From positions 372,001 through 436,000 of the forward strand of contig JASGHE010000001.1 of assembly GCA_047602475.1 (NCBI GenBank): 64,000 nucleotides of DNA, in the 5' to 3' direction. Both the position numbers and the translations under genes were made by a program. This stretch comes from JAEUIE01 sp047602475. GTDB lineage: Bacteria; Planctomycetota; Planctomycetia; Gemmatales; HRBIN36. Below the pieces are notes generated by a model that saw only the letters and a program-made list of their open reading frames with translations, was not told the DNA's origin and made no database searches. How positions within the stretch are numbered: position 1 is the first letter of the stretch; every line of letters begins with the position of its first letter. Positions 57,642-64,000 of this stretch are shown here, in pieces.

Positions 57642-60377
57642 TCACGCATACTGAGCGCTCGGCTTCTCCGGGTTCACGCCCAGCTTTTTGATCAGTTCCG
57701 CCACCTTGGCCGCGGGGAACTGGCCCTTTTTGCATAGCGAGTAAGCCGCTGCGATAGCCACGCTTTCGGCATCGTTCTCGAAGTGACGACGGAGATCCTT
57801 GCGGTCTTCCGATCGGCCAAAGCCATCGGTGCCCAGCGGATGGAAAGGGCAAGGCAGGAAGCGGCTGATCTGGTCAGCGATGATCTTCATGTTGTCGCTG
57901 ACAGCCACCACGGGGAACGGCTCAGCGGTAAGGGCCTGGGTAATGTAAGGCACCTTCGCCGTTTCGGTCGGGTGCAGCATGTTCCAGCGTTCACAGTCGA
58001 GAGCTTCACGGCGGAGTTCGCTGTAGCTGGTAGCGCTCCAGACATCAGCTTCGATGCCACACTCCTTGTGCAGGATTTCCTGGGCACGCAGGGCTTGTTG
58101 CAGGATGACACCACTACCGAAGAGGTGCACCCGCAGCTTGCCCTTGGGATCAGCGGCTGGCTTGTACTTGTACAACCCCTTGAGGATGCCCTGCTCTACC
58201 CCGGCCGGCATCGGGGGCATGGCGTAGTTTTCGTTGTAAAGCGTGATGTAGTAGAAGATCGATTCGTCCTTCTGATACATCCGGCGGATGCCTTCCTTGA
58301 TGATCACACCAATTTCGTAGGCAAACGCAGGATCGTACCCGAGGCAATTGGGTACCGTGCTGGCCACCAGAATGCTGTGACCATCCTCGTGCTGTAAGCC
58401 TTCACCATTCAAGGTGGTGCGGCCATAAGTAGCTCCCAGAAGGAAGCCCTTGCCCCGAGCATCGCCGTTGGCCCAGATCAGATCGCCGACTCGCTGGAAG
58501 CCGAACATCGAATAGTAGATGTAGAACGGAATCGTGTTCACAGCATGAGTCGAGTAGGCCGTGCCTGCTGCGACAAAGCTGGCCATGCCGCCCGCTTCGC
58601 TAATGCCTTCCTGAAGAATCTGGCCTGAAGGCGATTCTTTGTAGTACATGATCGAACCTGAATCGACAGGTTCGTAGAGTTGGCCCTTGGAGGCATAGAT
58701 GCCGGCCTGAGAGAACAGCGGATCGAGGCCGAAGGTGCGTGATTCATCAGGCACGATAGGAACGATCAGCTTGCCGTACTCTTTGTCCTTCAGCATGCGG
58801 CTGAGGATGGCGACGTAGGCACCCGTCGTGGACACCTCACGGGTGCCGGTACCCTTCTTCGATTCCTCGAAAGGCGTCTCTTCGATCTTTGTGAATGGCT
58901 TGGCACGAACGATACGGCGAGGAATACCACCCAGCAGTTCTTTTCTTCGCTCAATACTGTACTTCACTTCCGGGCTGTTCTTGCCTGGATGGTAGAAGGG
59001 ATAGTCATCCATCTGCTCATCAGTCACATTGATGTGATACCGGTCACGGAGGTGCTGAAGATCAGCCTTGGCCACTTCCTTCTTGTTGTGAGCCGTATTA
59101 CGGCCGGAAATAGCCTCGCCCAGAGCATAGCCCTTGATGGAATGGGCCAACACCACGCTGGGGCCTCCGGTATGGCTGGTCGCAGCCTGGAAAGCAGCAA
59201 AGACCTTGATCGGATCATGACCGCCACGTTTGAAAAATAGCGTTCTCAGTTCTTCGTCAGAAAGCCGGGCTCCGAATTCAGCCAGTTCCGGCCGGTCGCC
59301 AATGAAGTGGTTGCGAATGTACTCGCCCGTCTCGACACTGTACTTCTGCATCTGGCCATCGACCACTTCGTGCAGCCGTTTGACGAGGGCACCATCATGG
59401 TCCTGAGCGAAGTGCTCATCCCAGGCGCTACCCCAGAGAACTTTGATGACGTTCCAGCCTGCCCCACGGAAGATGCCTTCCAGTTCCTGGATAATCTTGC
59501 CGTTGCCACGCACCGGGCCATCGAGACGTTGAAGGTTACAGTTCACGCACCAGGTGAGATTATCGAGATGCTCACGGGAGGCCATCGTGATGGCACCGAG
59601 GGATTCGGGCTCATCCATCTCGCCGTCACCCAAGAAGGCCCAGACACGGGACTTCGAGGTATCAGCCAGGCCTCGAGCTTCCAGGTAGCGGTTGAACCGT
59701 GCCTGATAGATGCTCATGATCGGTCCCAGGCCCATCGAAACAGTGGGGAACTCCCAGAAGTGAGGCATCAGCCAGGGGTGGGGATACGAAGAAAGCCCGC
59801 CACCTTCGGCGAGCTCTCGACGGAAATTCTTGAGGTTCTGTTCACTCAGGAAGCCTTCCAGGTACGCTTGAGCATAAATGCCGGGCGACGAGTGACCCTG
59901 AAAGTAAATCTGATCGCCACCCAGTCCATCATCCTTGCCACGGAAGAAATGCATCATGGCTACCTGGTACAACGTCGCACAGGATGCAAAGGTGGAGAGA
60001 TGCCCGCCGATTCCCTTGGAGCGCTTGCCACCACTCATCACCATGGCTACCGCATTCCAGCGGTTAATACCTTTGATGCGGCGTTCGAGTTCCCGGTCGC
60101 CGGGATACTCAGGCTCAGCTTCGACTGGAATGGTATTGACGTAAGGTGTGGTGGAGGAAAACGTGAGGGCCGCACCCAGACGTTGTCCTTCATCTCTGAG
60201 GGTGTCAAGCAGAAAGCGAGCGCGATCGGTACCGGTATGTTCAACCACACCCTGAAGCGATTCACGCCACTCAGCGGTTTCCTGTGGATCAACATCTTCG
60301 GTGGGGACGCCGTTACTGTCCACCAGGGTATATTCATCGGCAGGGACGGCATCGAACTGTGTCGAGTCGTGGTTCAT
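57642..60377 (-). CDS. aceE: Pyruvate dehydrogenase E1, homodimeric type
   Basis: 911 residues, close to the usual 885-900 for AceE. It decarboxylates pyruvate with thiamine diphosphate and passes the acetyl to E2. Seen: QGHSSPGIYAQAYLEGFL, ThDP motif GDGEMDEPESLGAITMA through NCNLQRLDGPVRGNGK, SIKGYALGEAISGRNTAHNKK, and GEGLQHEDGHS in the second half. No aceF or lpd lies beside it in this window, so the complex partners must be elsewhere. Long open frames on the opposite strand are shadows. Confidence 0.96.
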   Translation of the reverse strand: MNHDSTQFDAVPADEYTLVDSNGVPTEDVDPQETAEWRESLQGVVEHTGTDRARFLLDTLRDEGQRLGAALTFSSTTPYVNTIPVEAEPEYPGDRELERRIKGINRWNAVAMVMSGGKRSKGIGGHLSTFASCATLYQVAMMHFFRGKDDGLGGDQIYFQGHSSPGIYAQAYLEGFLSEQNLKNFRRELAEGGGLSSYPHPWLMPHFWEFPTVSMGLGPIMSIYQARFNRYLEARGLADTSKSRVWAFLGDGEMDEPESLGAITMASREHLDNLTWCVNCNLQRLDGPVRGNGKIIQELEGIFRGAGWNVIKVLWGSAWDEHFAQDHDGALVKRLHEVVDGQMQKYSVETGEYIRNHFIGDRPELAEFGARLSDEELRTLFFKRGGHDPIKVFAAFQAATSHTGGPSVVLAHSIKGYALGEAISGRNTAHNKKEVAKADLQHLRDRYHINVTDEQMDDYPFYHPGKNSPEVKYSIERRKELLGGIPRRIVRAKPFTKIEETPFEESKKGTGTREVSTTGAYVAILSRMLKDKEYGKLIVPIVPDESRTFGLDPLFSQAGIYASKGQLYEPVDSGSIMYYKESPSGQILQEGISEAGGMASFVAAGTAYSTHAVNTIPFYIYYSMFGFQRVGDLIWANGDARGKGFLLGATYGRTTLNGEGLQHEDGHSILVASTVPNCLGYDPAFAYEIGVIIKEGIRRMYQKDESIFYYITLYNENYAMPPMPAGVEQGILKGLYKYKPAADPKGKLRVHLFGSGVILQQALRAQEILHKECGIEADVWSATSYSELRREALDCERWNMLHPTETAKVPYITQALTAEPFPVVAVSDNMKIIADQISRFLPCPFHPLGTDGFGRSEDRKDLRRHFENDAESVAIAAAYSLCKKGQFPAAKVAELIKKLGVNPEKPSAQYA

Positions 60378-60793
60378 GGTCTTTTCAGAAAAATAGGAGC
60401 AGATTCAATCGTTAGGACAAGCTGTTATACACCAGCCAGTGCATGCTCCTCAAGCCTGGGTGGGAGAGTGGCTTGAATCAGGCGCACCAAATATCTGGGA
60501 AAGCTCGATCAATCAGTAATTTACGGATTGTGCCGGCTCATCGCAAGTGCCGTACACTGGGACGCTAACCCATGAAACGCAACCATGAAGATGCTTTCAC
60601 GATTACAACCGATACGACCAAACGAAGCGTTTTAGATGGTCGTTTTTACGATATGAGAGGAACGATGTTGCTTCTTTCACGTCAAACAAGTGGCTCCCAT
60701 CAACCGATGCAAGGGAGGGTGTTCTTTCTTTTTCATGTCAGGACACTCTGTTCGGCAGATAATTCGGGTTCCAACAGCTTTTGAGATACATCC
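60378..60793. other. Intergenic region upstream of the repeat protein
   Basis: 416 bases without a convincing gene. Divergent promoters for aceE and the cadherin-like gene must lie here, but no clear -35/-10 pair can be assigned. A 70-residue open frame (60572-60784) has no family signal. The sequence near 60600-60680 is AT-richer, with cgttttagatggtcgttttt repeated loosely. Confidence 0.5.
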
Positions 60794-63118
60794 ATGAGTG
60801 AGAAACGTCGCCGGTTTGTTCCTTCATTCGACCGCCTGGAAGATCGCACCGTACCGGCAGGCAATGTTACTGCCAAGGTCGCCTATGGCGTATTGACCAT
60901 TACCGGCGATGAACTGGCCAACTCCATCAGCTTGGTGGGCAGCACTGGCGGCAAAGTGACCATATCGTCCGGAAGCGATGCCACGACGATTAATGGAAGC
61001 AACGCCCCTGTTACGCTAAAGGGGTTCAGTACAGTCAAAATCAAGATGAACGGCGGCAATGATACCGTTGACATTTCTCAATTCTCGGTCAGCCGGGATA
61101 TCAATATCGAGTTGGGAGCAGGGGATGATACGCTGACAACCGATCAATTGAATGCTGCCATTGATTCCGGCATCTGGGGACAAGCTGGCAACGATACGAT
61201 CTTCGTGAACCGCAGTGTCTTCCAGAAGAAACTCAATCTCGACGCCGGTCTTGGTGATGACACCGTCACCACTTTGAGCTCCACCTTTGGCCGAAATACC
61301 TTGATCAGCGGCGCGGCTGGCACCGACACCCGCAATGCTTACAAAGTAAGCTATGGCAACAACTCTTTCATCAACGGCTTCGAGACTACTTCAAACGGCT
61401 CCACTCCCATAGCCAAGGGCGATACCGCCAGCGTCAACCAGGGAAGCAGCGTCAGCATCAATGTGGCTGCCAATGACCTTGCTCTCAACAGCACACTCAA
61501 TCTCACTTCGATCGTCATCACGCAGGCCCCCACGCACGGCAGCACTGTCATCAACAATGACGGTACGGTGACCTACACTAATGATGGCAAAGCCTGGCCT
61601 TCCGATTCGTTCTCGTACACCATCAAGAATTCCAACGGCACCGTTTCTGCTCCCGCCACCGTCAAGATCACCATCAATCCTGTCAATCAAGCTCCTAAGG
61701 CTGTCAACGATACCGCCTCTGTGGTACGTACCGCCACCAAGAATATCAGCGTTGCTGCCAATGATACTGATGTCGAAAACCAGCTCGATTTCACGACTAT
61801 CACTTTCACACAACAGCCCACGCACGGAACCATCTCGCTCAATCTGGATGGCACTGTCAAATACATCAACGATGGCAACGCCGCCACCAGTGACACTTTC
61901 AAGTACACGATCAAGGATCTGGCCGGCAACCTTTCGAATGAAGCGACAGTAACGCTTACCATTACGGCGAATGTCGCTCCCACTGCCGTCGCTGACACCT
62001 CAACTCTGGCAGAAGGAAGTAATGCCACGATCAACGTGGCCAGCAACGACACTGATTCCGACGGCACCATCGATCTGACAAGCATCGTCATTACGCAACA
62101 GCCCACTCACGGAGCTGTGGTCGTCAATGCCAACGGGACCGTGAAGTATACCCATGATGGTTCCGAAACCACCACCGATACGTTCAAATACACCATCAAG
62201 GATAATGTCGGCGGGACATCCAACGAAGCCACCGTTACGATTACCATCACTCCTGTTAACGATGGGCCGATCGCCAACGATGATACCGCCACTGTGGCTG
62301 AGGGTGGATTGGTCATCATCAACCTGGCTGGCAATGACACCGACGCCGACGGCACCATAGTACTGACGACCATCGCCGTTACACAAGAGCCGACGCATGG
62401 CACATTCGTCATCAACAACGATGGCACCGTCACTTACACTCACAATGGAACGGACACCACGAGCGATTCTTTCAAGTACACCATTAAAGATAACCTGGGC
62501 AAGATCTCTAACGAAGGCACTGTGAACATCACCATTACTCCGGTGAACGACCCACCTGTCGCAGTTCTTGATACCGCCACCGTTGCACAGAATGGCATCA
62601 AGAAAATCAATCTGGCAGGCAACGACAGCGACTCCGATGGCACACTTGACCTAAGCAGCATCGACATCCTCCTGATGCCAACGCATGGCACTCTGGTGAT
62701 AAACGGCGATGGCACTGTAACCTATACGCATGATGGCAGCAACAGCCTCACCGATAGCGCTTCTTACACGATAAAAGATAACAACGGCGCAGTCTCGAAT
62801 ATCGCCAAGATTGAAATTACCCTGGTAGCCGGTGATGTCGCACCAGTGGCAAACAGTGACATTGCTTCACTCCCCGTTGGCGGCAGTGCGGTTATCGATC
62901 TGAAGGCCAATGACAACGATTCGGACGGCACCATTGATCCAACTACCATCGTGATCACTACGCCGCCAGTCAATGGAACTCTGACCATCCATGATGATGG
63001 CACTGTAACCTACACGCATGATGGTTCGGCAACCACCAGTGACAGCTTCAGCTACACGATTCGCGATAATCTGGGGCTGACTTCCAATATTACCACGGTG
63101 GCTATTACGATCTTATGA
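60794..63118 (+). CDS. Cadherin-like repeat surface protein
   Basis: 774 residues. The N-terminus RRFVPSFDRLEDRTVPAGN is the planctomycete-specific surface-protein leader. Residues about 90-140 contain GGNDTVDIS and GAGDDTLTTD, loosely RTX-like. Six tandem repeats of about 95 residues follow (residues about 208-774), each with an ND(T/S)D(A/S)DGT calcium-like motif, a PTHG turn, DGTVTYTHDG and a SYTIKDN strand ending (VNDGP/VNDPP type linkers). It ends directly after repeat six, with no anchor, sorting signal or dockerin. Probably a secreted or surface adhesin; ligand unknown. Confidence 0.88.
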   Translation: MSEKRRRFVPSFDRLEDRTVPAGNVTAKVAYGVLTITGDELANSISLVGSTGGKVTISSGSDATTINGSNAPVTLKGFSTVKIKMNGGNDTVDISQFSVSRDINIELGAGDDTLTTDQLNAAIDSGIWGQAGNDTIFVNRSVFQKKLNLDAGLGDDTVTTLSSTFGRNTLISGAAGTDTRNAYKVSYGNNSFINGFETTSNGSTPIAKGDTASVNQGSSVSINVAANDLALNSTLNLTSIVITQAPTHGSTVINNDGTVTYTNDGKAWPSDSFSYTIKNSNGTVSAPATVKITINPVNQAPKAVNDTASVVRTATKNISVAANDTDVENQLDFTTITFTQQPTHGTISLNLDGTVKYINDGNAATSDTFKYTIKDLAGNLSNEATVTLTITANVAPTAVADTSTLAEGSNATINVASNDTDSDGTIDLTSIVITQQPTHGAVVVNANGTVKYTHDGSETTTDTFKYTIKDNVGGTSNEATVTITITPVNDGPIANDDTATVAEGGLVIINLAGNDTDADGTIVLTTIAVTQEPTHGTFVINNDGTVTYTHNGTDTTSDSFKYTIKDNLGKISNEGTVNITITPVNDPPVAVLDTATVAQNGIKKINLAGNDSDSDGTLDLSSIDILLMPTHGTLVINGDGTVTYTHDGSNSLTDSASYTIKDNNGAVSNIAKIEITLVAGDVAPVANSDIASLPVGGSAVIDLKANDNDSDGTIDPTTIVITTPPVNGTLTIHDDGTVTYTHDGSATTSDSFSYTIRDNLGLTSNITTVAITIL

Positions 63119-63150
63119 TCGGCCTTTACGATCTATCCGCCATATCATGA

Positions 63151-63186
63151 AAACAGGCCAGTTGTTGCTGGCCTGTTTGTTTTTTG
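63151..63186 (+). terminator. Terminator after the repeat protein
   Basis: aaacaggccag pairs with ctggcctgttt around ttgttg, followed by a T-rich tail. Confidence 0.85.
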
Positions 63187-63198
63187 CAGAATCGATAC

Positions 63199-63711
63199 GT
63201 GACACTTAAAGCATGGATAAAACGCTGGTGGGCCGTGGCGGTCATGATGATCGTTGTGTTTATCTTTGGCACTGATCTGTTCAGCTCGCAGAATACCAGG
63301 CAGATCATTCGCTGGATTCTGCAATGGTTCTTGGGCGAAGGAGCAGGCAGCCAACTGGCCAGTGGCGGCGAAGGATGGCTGCGAAAATCTGCTCATTTCC
63401 TGGAGTACGCACTGCTGGCCTATCTCTGGTTGCGAGCTCTGCGTGGGGATCACCAGCGGCGATGGAAATGGAGTTGGTTTGCCATCGCCTTTCTGGCAAC
63501 GGCTCTATGGGCCACGGTGGATGAATTGCAGCAGGGATACATCAGTCGGCATCGAACCGGCAGCGCGTGGGATGTACTTCTCGACAGCAGCGGCGGACTG
63601 ACTGCTTTGATGCTGGTCTTCGTTGCATACCTGATCAGGCCAACAAGGCAAGTTCCATCATCAACTAAAGTACCCGAGGCGAATGCCCCATCTTCTTCAG
63701 TTCGTCAATAA
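63199..63711 (+). CDS. VanZ-like membrane protein
   Basis: About 170 residues with about four helices. The VanZ pattern is seen: RKSAHFLEYALLAYLWLRAL, ALWATVDELQQGYISRHRTGSAWD, then LLDSSGGLTALMLVF. VanZ-like proteins are membrane proteins with a possible glycopeptide-tolerance role; the function here is unknown. A GTG at 63199 is taken as start because the 63184 TTG lies in the terminator T-run. Its end overlaps the convergent minus-strand small gene. Confidence 0.8.
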   Translation: MTLKAWIKRWWAVAVMMIVVFIFGTDLFSSQNTRQIIRWILQWFLGEGAGSQLASGGEGWLRKSAHFLEYALLAYLWLRALRGDHQRRWKWSWFAIAFLATALWATVDELQQGYISRHRTGSAWDVLLDSSGGLTALMLVFVAYLIRPTRQVPSSTKVPEANAPSSSVRQ

Positions 63712-63877
63712 CCGTCTGTACTTTGCCGGGCCGCAGCAACAGCACCTGGGGCGTCAGGCGACCCAGTATCTCCTCAGCAAGCTTTTTGCGAGCAAGGAGT
63801 TCTTCAGCCAGTAGAGCATCGTCTGTGTAAACGAGACTGACTCGGCGATGCACTTTGACAGGGATGCGTGATGCCAT
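63665..63877 (-). CDS. Small hypothetical protein
   Basis: 70 residues: MASRIPVKVHRRVSLVYTDD, then a helix ALLAEELLARKKLAEEIL and a strand-helix end VQTVIDELKKMGHSPRVL. Not recognised. It starts 2 bases after the stop of the partial gene to its right on the same strand, so an operon is likely. It overlaps the end of the VanZ-like gene by 47 bases. Confidence 0.55.
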   Translation of the reverse strand: MASRIPVKVHRRVSLVYTDDALLAEELLARKKLAEEILGRLTPQVLLLRPGKVQTVIDELKKMGHSPRVL

Positions 63878-63879
63878 AG

Positions 63880-63999
63880 TTATTTGACTTTCAGTCCATC
63901 GAGAAAAGCATCCGCTTCGGTGCCGGTGACATAGTCTTTCGGACCGCCGACTTTGATTTCCCAGACGTTACCCTTGAAGACAAAACAACGAAGGCGTAG
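63880..63999 (-). CDS. Partial gene at the window edge
   Basis: The last 39 residues of an unknown protein: FKGNVWEIKVGGPKDYVTG followed by TEADAFLDGLKVK and stop. The upstream part lies outside the window. No family is assigned. It leads directly into the small gene at 63665. Confidence 0.6.
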   Translation of the reverse strand, partial: LRLRCFVFKGNVWEIKVGGPKDYVTGTEADAFLDGLKVK

Positions 64000-64000
64000 C

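Noticed and set aside
57783..60476. Long plus-strand frames opposite aceE (up to 389 residues)
   Set aside because: They are shadows of the clearly real aceE; they show no family motif.
60572..60784. 70-residue open frame before the repeat protein
   Set aside because: No ribosome-binding site, no family signal and no conserved neighbour; kept as intergenic.
61351..62443. Minus-strand frames (up to 147 residues) opposite the cadherin-like repeats
   Set aside because: They repeat in step with the plus-strand repeats and are a by-product of that periodicity.

Overview
The window looks like a piece of a Planctomycetota chromosome, probably Gemmatales-like. Support comes from several lineage-typical genes: a DUF1559 prepilin-type protein, a PVC-type propeller/HEAT/cytochrome c protein next to a Tat-exported Gfo/Idh oxidoreductase, PQQ-type exported propellers, a CotH-type secreted protein, a zinc-ribbon/trypsin-like membrane protease, a cadherin-like repeat protein with the N-terminal motif LEDRTVPAG, and a ThiS-ThiG fusion. 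The content is chromosomal housekeeping plus many exported proteins. I see no phage, no transposase, no CRISPR array and no rRNA. One tRNA (Pro, GGG) is present.

Layout. 0-5 kb: anchored hypothetical protein, lipoprotein hydrolase, EamA permease, and a toroid-DUF362 fusion. 5-12.5 kb: an ankyrin gene framed by inverted repeats, HIT protein, PQQ propeller, truA, ArnT-like glycosyltransferase, HEAT protein. 12.5-17.6 kb: tRNA-Pro, DUF72, and a minus-strand stress-type cassette (ArsR, SRPBCC, alpha/beta hydrolase, double DUF1801, GyrI-like, AlkD-like). 17.7-21.5 kb: dipeptidase, MFS carrier, Tat-exported unknown. 21.8-29.9 kb: two cytoplasmic genes, the membrane protease, and the heme/propeller and oxidoreductase pair. 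30-33 kb: a tightly overlapping trio of phosphatase, flippase-like membrane protein and polyprenyl-type glycosyltransferase. 33-44 kb: thiSG, PQQ propeller, short MgtE, FHA, small exported proteins, CotH, aldolase, S9 peptidase. 44-50 kb: membrane MutS-like ATPase and three tandem paralogues of an unrecognised anchored propeller-like family. 50-64 kb: mqnE, DUF1559, a toroid-like exported protein, DUF2760, AhpD-like, rpsT, nucleoside carrier, aceE, the cadherin-like protein, VanZ-like, and a partial gene at the right edge.

Two features cut across the window. First, at least eleven single-base frame breaks interrupt otherwise coherent proteins, often in G or C runs. Correcting one base restores family motifs such as the phosphatase P-loop, so consensus errors are the simplest explanation, although true decay cannot be excluded from sequence alone. 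Second, at least eight families of palindromic or paired-inverted repeats fill the spaces between genes. One copy sits in frame inside a coding region, and two copies supply the stop codons of paralogous genes.

The most interesting candidates for undescribed biology are the phosphatase-flippase-glycosyltransferase trio (possible lipid-carrier handling), the tandem triplicated anchored propeller family, the toroid-DUF362 fusion, and the interplay of repeats with coding ends.
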